Part shown: piece after piece, positions 27,017 to 37,103 of the stretch | Layout of the letters: every line of letters starts with the position of its first letter | Position numbering within the stretch: position 1 is the stretch's first letter | DNA from: Mugil cephalus | Lineage: Eukaryota; Chordata; Actinopteri; Mugiliformes; Mugilidae | Reading direction: 5' to 3' | Length of the DNA: 64,000 bases | NCBI RefSeq assembly: GCF_022458985.1 | Contig: NC_061778.1 | Coordinates: forward strand, 8,015,501 to 8,079,500 | Position numbers and translations under genes: made by a program | The notes under the pieces: generated by a model | The model's input: only the letters and a program-made list of their open reading frames with translations | What the model was told of the DNA's origin: nothing | Database searches by the model: none

Positions 27017-28114
27017 AGACAAATGTAAAATGGGCATGTCACAGATGAGTGTTAACTAGATTAACTGAGTTCTTTGTTTGTGTCATAAGTATTTAATACA
27101 ACAACAACAGAACTGCATGATTTAAACTGATTTAAATCTCTCAAACTTTTCGGAGCTAGGGACCCCTTACAAGGGAGAAAACTTTGGAGGACCCCCCCCC
27201 CCCCCCCCCCCCCCCACCATAATCCTCAAGGCTTTGGGCTTAGCAACACTAGAAGTTGATGTACTGAAATATTTGTCCATTGTCACATGCAAGAAATGCT
27301 AAGCGGTACAGGAGCCGTGCGGCAAGTGCCTCATGAGTAAAGCGACAGATACAGGGGAGTGACTGGTGACAGATTTAGGTGGTGTCACAATCATATCAGA
27401 CTTTTTATTGACCCAAAGCTAATGTAGGAGGAAATAGTTGGTTTAATATGTTTGTTTTATTGGCGGAACGGTCCCCACATGTGATTATGCGCTTTTTAAT
27501 TATATATTTATTACAAATTATTTTGTATAGCCCCAAGTTATGTCTTGAGGTTTGAAAACCGTTTTGTTAAACAGTCAACCACATACACAGTTGTGTTAGT
27601 AGTCAGTATTCAATATTGACATGCCGACGACACAGACATGACAAACACACGTGTATACAGGGAAGTTCCTCAAACACACCTCACTTAACCGCAGAAAAGT
27701 GGCACTCCCATATCTGAGCGGAACAGCCGGAGCTTGTCCCTCGCTGCTGATCTAAAGATTGCACGTCCTGTTCTGCACACGGACACATGAAAATCCTGTT
27801 TGACCGTCGATCCAGTAACATGAAACCAAAGAAAGGCTTGTTATGTTTGACTGGTGACTCACATGTCAAAGTTCAAACATATGTTCACACTCATTGTTTG
27901 ATCTTTTCTTTGTCACACCTTATAGTCACTCACATTCTGCAGTTGTAACCTCGTAGTTGTTTTTACATATTATTTGTTGTGTCCGTTCCAGACCAGGAGC
28001 GCCCCCCCTGGCAGAGGTCCTCGACAGCGTCCCGACATGTCGCCGTCGTCCATGAAGAAAGAGACGGACAGAATAGCCAAAATATTTGCAGCTCACTTTG
28101 ATGAGACGCGTTAG
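12166..28114 (+). CDS. c2cd3: C2 domain-containing protein 3 (centriole distal-end protein), complete
   Basis: C2CD3 is a centriolar protein needed for distal appendages and primary cilium formation (family knowledge). ATG at 12166 ([17 protein letters not shown]), TAG at 28112. Exons: 12166-12217, 12884-13153, 13231-13388, 13630-13802, 13888-14042, 14140-14272, 14350-14499, 14579-14720, 14810-14919, 15072-15275, 15367-15482, 15567-15685, 15914-16045, 16133-16573, 17343-17494, 17796-18039, 19088-19265, 19348-19531, 20040-20212, 20290-20425, 20532-20800, 21021-21101, 21195-21809, 21884-22234, 22987-23125, 23217-23281, 23360-23565, 23646-23776, 23856-23990, 24067-24260, 25479-26229, 26651-26759, 27992-28114. 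The sum is 6591 nt with consistent phases, 2196 residues; human is about 2350. The N-terminal C2 module has [16 protein letters not shown] and RWWGE. Further C2-like segments lie near residues 730-900, 930-1140, 1160-1260 and 1560-1690. Acidic low-complexity stretches are encoded in exons 24 and 31. The C-terminus carries the conserved [15 protein letters not shown] and a final IAKIFAAHF. Least certain splices: exon 10/11 (TG|gtaggt) and the AAG acceptor of exon 32. Confidence 0.93.
16868..16950. repeat. Interspersed repeat (GCTGCAGCTAAC...ATTAATCGATT family)
   Basis: In c2cd3 intron 14. GGCTGCAGCTAACATTTATG followed by TTGATTAATCGATTG is a decayed copy of a repeat common in fish genomes. Related copies are near 34728, 35033 and 38645. 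Confidence 0.6.
18069..18119. repeat. (TG)25 microsatellite next to a splice donor
   Basis: 51-base TG run starting 30 bases after the donor of c2cd3 exon 16. Confidence 0.97.
22286..22935 (-). mobile_element. 3'-end LINE copy (minus orientation)
   Basis: In c2cd3 intron 24. The minus strand encodes [19 protein letters not shown] and [16 protein letters not shown], matching the C-terminal part of a fish non-LTR retrotransposon ORF2. A 3' UTR follows, then a GGGATCAATCAAGTA tail and ATTCTGATTCTGATTC end repeats at about 22286-22300. It is 5' truncated. Confidence 0.75.
24604..25150 (-). mobile_element. Probable LINE 3' end (minus orientation)
   Basis: In c2cd3 intron 30. It starts with the same kind of tail as the 22.3 kb copy (TTAATGATCCTCAGGGGAAA) and continues into a GC-rich segment with several overlapping short ORFs. 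No clear protein match is recognised; the assignment rests mainly on the tail. Confidence 0.45.
25312..25335. repeat. TTAGCTTAGCTTAGCA repeat family, copy 1
   Basis: Short copy (GGTTAGCTTAGCTTAGCACA) of a fish interspersed repeat. Other copies are at about 47742, 52503 and 54287. Confidence 0.5.
26843..26892. mobile_element. Tc1/mariner-like terminal fragment
   Basis: GATCAGCCATAACATTACGA and the following GACAGGTGAAG match the terminal sequence of a common fish Tc1/mariner-related element. Only one end is visible, in c2cd3 intron 32. Confidence 0.55.
26973..27015. repeat. (TTA)n microsatellite
   Basis: About 14 copies of TTA in c2cd3 intron 32. Confidence 0.95.
27140..27225. repeat. Interspersed repeat with a C24 homopolymer
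   Basis: AGGGACCCCTTACAAGGGAG and GGAGGACC precede 24 uninterrupted C (27192-27215). The flanks look like a known fish repeat containing a CCCCCC box, here greatly expanded. Confidence 0.6.
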
Positions 28115-28182
28115 TAGTAGTGGCGGCGCCTTTGGACCAGAAACAATCATGTAAATTTAATGTAATATTTTGTATTTTTATA

Positions 28183-28188
28183 AATAAA
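28183..28188 (+). terminator. Poly(A) signal of c2cd3
   Basis: AATAAA 69 bases after the c2cd3 stop codon, in an AT-rich stretch. It is the first canonical hexamer after the coding region, giving a short 3' UTR. Confidence 0.65.
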
Positions 28189-28209
28189 TATGGACTCTTT
28201 CCACCACTG

Positions 28210-29400
28210 GGATGTTGTATTTGTAGTTCATTGACACTGAATGTGTGAAGGACTGTTTGAGCTTGTACAGGTTCAGCAGGTGCACTGCTGACAAAGACAA
28301 CGCTCTGTGTTAATTTAATTTCTATCAGTTTGTGGTTATGTTTGTAGCCAAGAAGAAGTCCTGTAAATAATAATAATAATTAAACATAATGGAACATTCA
28401 CTTTCCAGTTCATTAGATATACTAGTAAGAATGAATGCTCTCTGATGTAACTGCTGCTGCTGTTATTACATATTGAATTAAATAGAAAAGTGTTTCTGTT
28501 ATTGAGCCTAGCCTTCTGATTAAAATTAGGTCGTCAAAATAACAAACAACACAACACAGTGAGAGCAGTTACATCAATATCTGTTTCTGTTATAAACAAA
28601 TACCTTATAATTAAGATCCAATAAACTGAAAAGTGAGAGTATATGAATAATTATAAAATGGTAAATATGGACTCTGCTTTTCTTAAAGTTTGGGTTCAGT
28701 GTGAAGTAGAATATCCTGACTCGGGACACTTTTCATATAAAGTGTCAATAACGATCCAAATTATCTCAAGAGCTCACAGCCTGGATCCTCTCCAGCAAAC
28801 ACCAAGGTGGTGATGATAGTGGCAAGTGAAGAAACTTTGACGCTGACCGAGTAGAGAGACAGAATAAAGAAGGAGAAAGGACAGAGGATAAACATGATAG
28901 AAAGTAGGTCATATGACATTTGGGACACTGATAATAGGTATAAAGAAAGCATGTCTGTAATAAACTAACAAATAATGACTTTATTTCCTGCATCATCCAG
29001 TTTAACTTGAAGTGATGATTGATGAATTGTCGTCTCAGCACTGGATGAAAGTGTTTCAAAGCAGGTGTGAAACCAAAAAAAACAATGGAATTTTGTGCAG
29101 TGACATGTGCAGGTTGAATGTCTGATTTTCCGGGCAGGGAGGAGCCGCCGCAGCAGCTTGAAAGTCAACAACTGTGACGGCTTTAAAAGCTGCCTGCAAG
29201 TCTCTGCAGCCAGGTGTGCGCGTCGTCATGTAACGACACCACCTGCGTTTTTTCATATTTTTTTTAGTTTTAGTTTTTTCTTTAATGTTTCTCCAGTTTG
29301 CGCAGTGTTATGAGAGTTTGGAGTGTTTGGAGCGTTTTTGTGCGTAATGGCGCAGCGAGAGGACTCTCCCTCGAAGAGACAAACTTCTCTTTACCTGAGA
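28210..29400. other. c2cd3-ucp3 intergenic region
   Basis: About 1.2 kb between the c2cd3 poly(A) signal and the ucp3 promoter elements. Mostly AT-rich with no convincing ORF. GC rises after about 29100 toward the ucp3 promoter. Confidence 0.5.
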
Positions 29401-29402
29401 CT

Positions 29403-29410
29403 TGACGTCA
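29403..29410. promoter_or_regulatory. Full palindromic CRE upstream of ucp3
   Basis: TGACGTCA, the complete CREB/ATF palindrome. It lies 162 bases before the ucp3 ATG and about 50 bases before a TATA-like element, so it would sit near -85 of the predicted start site. The site is seen directly; its use is inferred. Confidence 0.55.
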
Positions 29411-29458
29411 GCTGCTGCGGTGCTTGTGGAGGATGGCGGTTCACGAAGACTAAAAGGA

Positions 29459-29464
29459 TATAAG
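29459..29464 (+). promoter_or_regulatory. TATA-like element of ucp3
   Basis: TATAAG within GGATATAAGT. It would place transcription initiation near 29490, leaving a 5' UTR of about 75 bases. Mammalian UCP2/UCP3 have upstream non-coding exons, so an alternative promoter further upstream is possible. Confidence 0.35.
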
Positions 29465-29564
29465 TTTTCAGTGCGGACGCGAACAACGTCGTCTCGATTT
29501 ATGGGCCGCGCTCGCGCCAGGTTTTTGTGTTCGGTGAGACTTTGTTGATCCTCGGGTACTGATC

Positions 29565-32341
29565 ATGGTTGGAGGAAGAACAGCTGATGTGGAACCTACG
29601 GCTGTCGTCAAGGTGTTTTCAGCTGGAACAGCTGGCTGCGTGGCCGACCTGGTCACCTTCCCCCTGGACACCGCTAAAGTTCGACTGCAGGTGAGGGGGG
29701 GAAAAAAACTCCATAGTCAAGTCAAGTCAAAGTTTATTCCTGAAGCGCAAATTAAAAACAACCTCGGTTGAACCAACGTGCTGCACAGAGGTAAAAGTGA
29801 TGATACATGCACTGAATAAAACAGTAATGGAGTAAAATTAGCACAACTTTAAACGCAAAAATTAAAGAATAAAGGAGGAGAAAAGCAATAAAAGATAAAG
29901 AATTAAAAGGAAAAAAAGACTTGTTGTGTTTTATGTAAGTGTTCACAAAAAATTTAATTCACAATCAGAAAATACTTTGTTTATTTGTTTTTTATACAAG
30001 GAATTTGCCTTGGTGTCTGTTGCATAAAAAATATAAAATCCATCATCAATGCCATCTTCATACCAGAATAAACTTGTATCAGGAACACAGAGCGCATGGA
30101 GTGCTGCTTGGGTGTAGCCAAAAAACGTATCCCCCAGGGTGCTTTTCAGTCAGGGAGATCCGGGAAAAGCTTGGAAACAGAGAGAGAATAAACTTGTCTT
30201 TAATCTGTAATTATAGAAGGCAAATGCCTCTCACATTCACAGAGTCACAGTCTCCTGGGGTATCTCATGTTAATAACCAATAATGGCTCTTTCTTTAGAT
30301 TCAGGGTGAGTCCAGGTCCTTGCTGGAGGGCCACCGGGCGAAGTACAGAGGAGTGTTTGGCACCATCTTCACCATGGTGCAGACCGAGGGTCCGAGGAGT
30401 CTGTACAGTGGGCTGGTGGCCGGGCTGCAGAGACAGATGAGCTTCGCCTCGGTCCGCATCGGCCTCTACGACACCATGAAGCAGCTGTACACGCGTGGGT
30501 CAGACAGTAAGTACCTGAACATACGTGTTAATACAGAGGATGTGAGTGAAGGCGGCACATCTGTCTGTCATCTGGTCACTGATCTGAACTGTGTCTGTGG
30601 CTCATTTTGTATCTTCAATATAGTAAAAAGAATAATAATAATAATCTGCTTAAAATCTAAATATGAAAATTAAGTAGAAATGTTGATTAGCTGGATCCAA
30701 TGACACTTAATTTCAGAGCTCACCTCAAAACAAAGTAACTTGGAAGGCGTTTAAAATAAAATCTGACATGTAAATTTGGTGATTCTCAGACAGGGAGTTT
30801 CACAGCTGACCTTCATGTCAGGCATCAATCAGGCTCATGATTTAGTAAATATGATACGTAAACGCCTAAAAAACAAGCAATAAAATGAACTTGTAAAACT
30901 GTGAAGGGTAGATGTAAAGTTCTCTTATGTTAAAAGCCTGGCGTCAGCCTTTTTGTTTTTTTTTTGTTTTTTAATTATCAACTGTGTATTTGAAAGGAGA
31001 ACAAGTGAATGGATAAAATCAGTGATGACATTTTCTGCGTCTGCAGAGGACAGGACGAACCTGATTGTGGTTATCTGCCTCAGCCAAGCAAAGCAACGCA
31101 TTCACCAAGACAAACACTGCCTCCAAACGGAAAACAGAAATTGAATACTCAATCTTCAGAAAATATAAAAAAGAATATACTGATCAGACTCGTGTCATTC
31201 CTAGAAAGCCTGGCTTTTGTGATGAGAACACAAAGTGCTGCAATCTCCTGAGGTCGTGTGACAGAAAACGCCTGATGAGGATGAGGTAGATTCCTCTTCC
31301 AGGGAGCAGATGTGTATTTACGCCTGGGGTCCAGTCTACTTCTGTCAAGTCAAGTAAATTATGTTTTTTAGCCGGAGAGACTCAACATCTGGTCCGACCT
31401 GTTTGAAGCTTGCGCGTCGATGCGTGCTGCAGCATCACACCACCGAGTTTTTGCATATTCAAATATTTTAAATGAAGCTTCAGAATTCAGGGACACGTAG
31501 CATTAATGCTTTAGAGGGTTTTAATGATATTAAAACAGACTTTGCGACAGTAATTCTGCAGCCAAGTTTCAATATGATCATTGTCAACATTAAACTCCAA
31601 TTACTGTGTCAACTTGGCAGCAAAGCGTCATCAATCATTTCTCTCACAGATCCTGGAATCGGGACTCGGTTGCTGGCAGGATGCACCACGGGAGCGATGG
31701 CGGTGGCTTTCGCTCAGCCCACCGACGTGGTCAAGGTCCGGTTCCAGGCCCAGGTCTGTCTGCCCGAGAGCGGCTCCGTGAAGAGATACAGCAGCACCAT
31801 TGAAGCCTACAAGACGATCGCCAGGGACGAGGGCGTTAGAGGCCTCTGGAAAGGTAGTTTCACTGTGCTGTAGGAGGCATCACTGCACCCGTCTTACACA
31901 ACAGAGTGTTTGCACAGACATTCAAAAAAACAAAAAAAAACAAACGTTTGAGAAAAGGAATGAGCTGTAGGCTGCCAGCATTAACACCTGACCCCGTGGC
32001 CAAACTGTCAGCAGGAGGAGTTGCATTGTGGGTAATGCAGGCTTAAGGTCTTATATCTGATTCTGCAGCTGCTTCAGTTTTAAAGTACAAAACTATTTAA
32101 TCAACGAGTAAACAAAGCGAGTTTTAATTTTAGCAAACATTTTCCATCGATATTGAAGGAACTGCTGATGTTTTTCAAGCATTAATATTCCCATCAGCCT
32201 GTCTTACTGTTATTACAACAACCCAATATAATTTTCCAGGATATTCAAAAACTATACAGCATCTCTTTTGTCTTTTATCTGGCATGGTCTCCCTTTAGAT
32301 GAAGTGTCTCCTTATCAGCTGTGTGCTTGGACAGGAAGTGG

Positions 32342-32375
<34 letters not shown>

Positions 32376-34315
32376 AGACTTGATGTACTCAAGTAAATGT
32401 ACATTCGCTTGTTCTTGTTTAGGGAGCCAGGTATTTTTCCTACTCAATCATGTCACCTTTGTGCAATATTTGATTTCAAATCAAATCAAACTTTATTTAT
32501 ATAGCAAACAAAATTCATCGCAAAGTGCTTCACTCAAAATGAAAACATGGAACATTACAACAAAAAATAAAACCACACACACGTTCGCCTCCATTTAACA
32601 CTAATCACTTAACTTTGATTGGTTTCTCAATTTGCTACTTAATCTTGATACAGTGAGTCAAGCTTCTTGTGCCCTTCATATATAAACCATTTCCTCTCTT
32701 TTCTTTCACCTTTTTTATTTTTATGTAACTCGTATTGTTTTTGTGCTGTCTTGCTTTAACAACACTTAACAACTAAACTTCCCCTTGGGGATCAGTAAAG
32801 TTTCATCTTGTCTTGCTGATTTCCCAGACTGCATGTACAGCCCAGAATCAAATCATGCGTCCATGTGTCAAATCCCTTAAAAGGAATGTGCGCTAATACA
32901 TTTTTGTTGTTACTTATTATCTCAAGCCTTAGTTTAGTTAGGAAGTGTTGTTGTTCGGCGTTCTGTTTGTTGGTCATACTTCCCTTATAATTAATATTTC
33001 ATTAACCTCTTGAGACCCTGCGTCCTCATATGAGGACATTGAGTTTTATGTTTTTTAGCAGCTTATTCTGCTCCATTTTAACTTTTATACTCTTAACTAG
33101 ATACTAGTTGGTGTAAAAACATGACAGCGGACGTTACAGTGGATACATTCTGCCGCCGATCACGTAACAAAAGTGCAAAAATATGCAAAACCTCATCAAA
33201 GTTTACAATATTAATTTCTTTATTTATGCTTATTAAGTTTTCTAGTTTAATTATTACAGGCAAATTCTATCCATAGTAACAAGCTATAACCTCAGTAATT
33301 AGCAAGTACTCAACTGAGGACAGTTTCTGTTTTGCACAGCCATGTTCAGACATGACATGTTCTGTTACATGTCAGTGACTTCATTATATTATTGATTGAA
33401 ATAATCTGCGTGTCCACACATGAGGACATAATTCTTTCCAAAAACGGACTTCGTGTCAGAGACAATGCTTTGTTTTTATAGTTGTTAGGTTCTGTTAATC
33501 CCAAATAAAGACAAAAAAAAACTAAAAACCTAAAAACTAAAGCTCAGGTCTAGGGAGGTTTTACCTAAACGAGATGTGATAGTGTGTTGCTGTGGGATGT
33601 TTTGTTGTCACTTAATTAAAGCTGGTTTGAATTTTCCATCTCCTCCACGTATCCCTCCTTATTCTTATGAGCGGTGAAACTCTTTAAAACAATTAATTAA
33701 TTCTTCAGGTCAGTTTTTTTTTTGTTGTTTTAATGATCATGCATTTTCAGGTTGTCTGCCAAACATAACTCGTAATGCCATCGTGAACTGCTGCGAGCTG
33801 GTGACCTATGACGTGATCAAGGAGTTCATCCTGAAGCACAAGCTGATGACGGGTACGTGCACCGCACCCGTATTCTTATTCCAGCCCGCGTGGCCTTCAT
33901 TGACCGAAAACGAACTCTGTATTTTCTTCAGACAACATGCCGTGTCACTTCACCGCTGCCTTCGGCGCCGGCTTCTGCACCACGGTCGTGGCGTCTCCGG
34001 TGGACGTGGTGAAAACGCGCTGCATGAACTCGGTGCCGGGGCAGTACAGCGGGGCCATTAACTGCGCCCTAACCATGCTGAGGAAAGAGGGACCCACATC
34101 TTTCTATAAGGGGTAAGTGGCGTCCTCACAGAAACCCACCGTGACAGAATCCCTGCTCCCCAGAAAAGATCTTGACTTGTCTGGATCCCTTTCGTAGCTT
34201 CATGCCTTCGTTTCTCCGCCTGGGATCCTGGAACATCGTGATGTTTGTGAGCTTCGAGCAGATCAAGAGAGCGGTGATGAGATTGCAGCAGTCGTGGTCG
34301 CTCGGACCTGTCTGA
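29565..34315 (+). CDS. ucp3: Mitochondrial uncoupling protein, UCP3-like, complete
   Basis: SLC25 carrier of the mitochondrial inner membrane; UCP2/3-type proteins are linked to mild proton leak or metabolite export (family knowledge). Six exons: 29565-29690, 30299-30506, 31650-31853, 33751-33852, 33932-34112, 34198-34315. They total 939 nt, 312 residues, equal to human UCP3 in length. All three carrier signatures are present: [10 protein letters not shown] (exon 1), [10 protein letters not shown] (exon 3), [10 protein letters not shown] (exon 5). Other core motifs: [21 protein letters not shown] and [14 protein letters not shown]3 is favoured over UCP2 because the gene sits next to c2cd3 as in mammals and because the tail ([12 protein letters not shown]) differs from the UCP2 ending SREAPF. 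UCP2 or a UCP1-type copy is not excluded. Odd points: Cys instead of the usual Tyr/Phe after the third signature's VVKTR, and a double Cys in VNCCELVTY. The reading frame is intact and all splice sites are canonical. Confidence 0.88.
29714..29800. repeat. Fish interspersed repeat (AAGTCAAAGTTTATT type)
   Basis: In ucp3 intron 1. TCAAGTCAAGTCAAAGTTTA, then AAGCGCAAATTAAAAACAAC and GTGCTGCACAG are typical of a repeat widespread in teleosts. Confidence 0.6.
31955..32045 (-). repeat. Interspersed repeat, CATTACCCACAATGCAACTCC family
   Basis: In ucp3 intron 3, minus orientation. Its reverse complement shares CATTACCCACAATGCAACTCC-like sequence with the plus-oriented copy near 40868. Confidence 0.5.
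32342..32375. repeat. (TA)n microsatellite
   Basis: Alternating TA with one G interruption in ucp3 intron 3. Confidence 0.9.
32476..32550. repeat. Fish interspersed repeat (AAATCAAACTTTATTTATAT type)
   Basis: AATCAAATCAAACTTTATTT, then ATATAGCA and GCAAAGTGCTTCAC: a common teleost repeat end, in ucp3 intron 3. Confidence 0.6.
32690..32820 (+). mobile_element. L2-type LINE 3' tail
   Basis: T-rich stretch ending in CCCCTTGGGGATCAGTAAAG and TCATCTTGTCTTG, the form of fish L2-type LINE 3' ends. In ucp3 intron 3. Confidence 0.55.
33005..33560. repeat. Probable interspersed repeat (GTCCTCATATGAGGACAT)
   Basis: In ucp3 intron 3. CTTGAGACCCTGCGTCCTCA and the palindromic CCTCATATGAGGA resemble a repeat frequent in fish; a related ACACATGAGGACATAA lies near 33417. 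The extent is approximate. Confidence 0.35.
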
Positions 34316-34727
34316 CAGCGGGTTTTGGCGCTCAGCGGATCAACAGCGCCGTCATAACCTGTTTTGCCCTCGGGATAAAAAGTGTATCTCATAAAAGAAA
34401 CCACACTCCACTGGAGACACATTGGCATTGTCATCGTTCTCTGGGACATTTGACGTGAATGAATGTTTTCTGCAAAGGCAAGTCAAAATATTTACCGTGA
34501 GAAAAGCCTGGCGTGGACAGATATCTGCGTTTGTTTTGTTCACTCACTCAAAGAATTTGACTACGGTCTGATGACAGACAATGATATCTGAAACAAAGAG
34601 TTTTTAGTTGTGAAGAGGTGATGGTTGTACCTCAGGGAAAGCAAAAGTTTGTAAGAGAGCAGGGAGCACAGGTGTAAACATGATATTTTTTTATTATAAA
34701 TTAAATAAGAAACGCAGTCCTTTAGGA

Positions 34728-34800
34728 ATAAGAGTTGCAGCTAACATATATTTTAACCTTTAACCATTAGTTGATTAATTATATTCACAGAATTTTATTT
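34728..34800. repeat. Copy of the GCAGCTAACAT...TTGATTAATT repeat
   Basis: AGTTGCAGCTAACATATATT followed by TTAGTTGATTAATTATATTC; same family as 16868. Confidence 0.55.
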
Positions 34801-35032
34801 ATAAAATGTCGATAGTAATCGAGGCTGCTTTAAAGAACTGAAACTCTCAGAGGAACACTGGAAACTTGTTTCTTCTTCCTTTATCAGGAGGAAACCTTGA
34901 GCGGCTCATATATCAGAAGGAAACTGGGTTGTTAAAATGACAAAGTTGATGTGTCACAGTCTTCTGAAATACTCTTAGGTGGGGAAAATAAAGCAAGAAG
35001 CTTGAACGGGGGAATATTTGTATACATTTTTT

Positions 35033-35103
35033 TAATAGTTTGTGATTATTTTTCGGCCAGTCGACTGGTTGATTAATGGATCAGACGATTCAGCTCGATT
35101 AGA
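35033..35103. repeat. Other end of the same repeat family
   Basis: GTCGACTGGTTGATTAATGG and AGACGATTCAGCTCG resemble the distal end of the 34728 element; the two may be one insertion of about 370 bases. Confidence 0.5.
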
Positions 35104-35190
35104 TAGATATAGATAGATTACTTTATCCATCCCCGAAGGGAAAGTAGGTCGTCATAGCAGTCCAGTATTTGAATACAATAAAATACAATA
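35104..35190 (-). mobile_element. LINE 3' tail (minus orientation)
   Basis: (AGAT)n-like end followed by ACTTTATCCATCCCCGAAGG; on the minus strand a GGGGATGGATAAAGT tail ending in ATCTATCT repeats. Confidence 0.55.
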
Positions 35191-37097
35191 CAATAAAATA
35201 CTGAGGTAATGAGAATGAGGCCGGTTGATAAATAAATAACTAGATGATTGAATGTATTTTCACATTCATAAAAACACTTTCTAACAGAAAGAAGCATTGA
35301 GTGAATCATATGGTTGGATTCATCTGCCTGAGGCCGGCCGAACAGATCGGCCTCAAGCAGGTTAGATTCTTTAATTAACAAAATATTTTGATGAAATAAA
35401 TAAATACCTTCAGGTGAGGAAAATAAAACACAAAGATGGGAGAATATTTAGGCCAGCTGGATAAAACCTTTTCACATTAAATGCCAAAAAACACATTAAA
35501 TGTATTAGTTTCTGTTACTTCTTTTAATAATCTTTAGATGTTGTGTATGTCTGAATATAAAGACACTCTCATGTCCCTTCTGTGGTTCTGTCCAGTTTAT
35601 CGTTCTGTTGATTCTTAAATTCAGCAAATTTTGCACAGAGGCTGCTAAAGCACATATTTTAATATCTGTAATCCATCTTAAAATGGACGGGGGGGATGTC
35701 TGTGGCTACAGCCACATGAATAAAATCTGAATGTATTAAAAATAAAAAAAACAATGTATACTGTGTTATTGTCTGAAGAGATTTAAAAAAAAAAGGCCAA
35801 ACATTGACCTACATTTCTGCACAGTGAGCAGGTGTCACTCCATACCTGCTCCACTACCGGATGCTGTTACAGATAATCTCCCTTATATGGGACCTCTCAG
35901 GAAAACAAAGATAAAATGCTTAAACTGCACTTTTTTTTTATTTTGAAGAGTGGTCAGAATCAGATATTTATTAATAGTCACTGCACACGCTCTTTAAAAG
36001 TCTCCACATCTTTCCATTAAAGAACCCCTTGTGCAGCAAACGTCACGGATGTGAATGAGGTGAAAAGCACAAAACGATCAGCTGACAGACAAGAAAATTG
36101 CCCCGTTCGAGTCTTGTGGGACAAAAGCAGCCGCTGACAAAGATGTAACTGAAGTCTGTGGCGCAACAAAAGCCCGTGAACGTGGCTCCACCTTGCTAAT
36201 CATCTCCTGTGGTGCCAGAGAGGTTTCTCCATGGTTGAGCTGTTGTGCGGCTGGAAGCTGCACCGGGGCCACATGGCACCCTGGCTAACCCCCCCCACGA
36301 CGGGGAACCAAAACACAAAGATACCGAAACAGGTGACGGATTTGCCAAGATCGCCGCTGGCTTTTTATCAAAAGACTTGGTAGTAGATGTGAGGACGGAC
36401 GCGTTTAGAGCGAAGGAGGAGTTTTCTCTGCTCCTTCCATGACCTTGGCAGGAGTCTCTGCGCCCTAACGACCAGAGATATCAAGTGTCGGTGAGCAGTT
36501 CAAGTTCACCGCAGAGGAAACGCTGATGTGTTCTGATCAGACGCAGCAGCTGAAATAAATACTAATCCCCTGGGTTTGGTTCGGGTGAGTACATTTTTGT
36601 TTGTAACCTCAAAAACAAAACACAACTCGGGGACAAACAGGGTTGAACCACAAAGGTGAGTCTTTGAGTCCTGGTAGACAACAGAGCCTATATGAAAATT
36701 TCCACAAAAACTTAAAACAAAAGGTTAAAACTTCTTCCATGGATGGAAAAAAAAGAGAAAAATCTATGAAATCTTTTAATATTTTCTCTTAAGTTTAACT
36801 GCTGAAGTCATGAAATGTCAATTTACACACCAATAAGAAAAACACACATAATAATCCTGCTGTGTCTTTCCTGTCAATTACAAAAAAATAGGATATTTAA
36901 ATTTAAGCTTTAAGACGCTACAATGAGCTCAGATATAACAGATCACATTACATCGAGAAACATTTAATGTCTAAATTTGGTCAGAGTGCCTTCTCATTAT
37001 TTTAATTAAGATAATAATGAGAACTAAAGAACATCTCAACCTTCCACTCATTCAACTTTTCTTTTTTTTTTTTTTTTTAAATCTGTTTGTCTTTGTG

Positions 37098-37103
37098 TTT
37101 ATT
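37098..37103 (-). terminator. Poly(A) signal overlapping the vps37d stop codon
   Basis: On the minus strand the codons GAA TAA A contain AATAAA, so the hexamer includes the stop codon. About 20 bases downstream lies a genomic A-tract (T run 37062-37078 on +). If used, the 3' UTR would be almost absent. Confidence 0.35.

Larger units (their letters stand above)
34316..37060. other. ucp3 3' UTR and ucp3-vps37d intergenic region
   Basis: No gene recognised. AATAAA hexamers near 34987 and 35718 are candidate ucp3 poly(A) signals. Repeats at 34728-34800, 35033-35103 and 35104-35190 are listed separately. The stretch 36000-36480 is less AT-rich and holds only short unconvincing ORFs. The synteny break relative to human 11q13 must lie in this interval. 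Confidence 0.5.

Noticed and set aside
36078-36442. Short ORFs at 36.1-36.4 kb (64 and 65 residues)
   Set aside because: No family resemblance, no splice partners; treated as intergenic.
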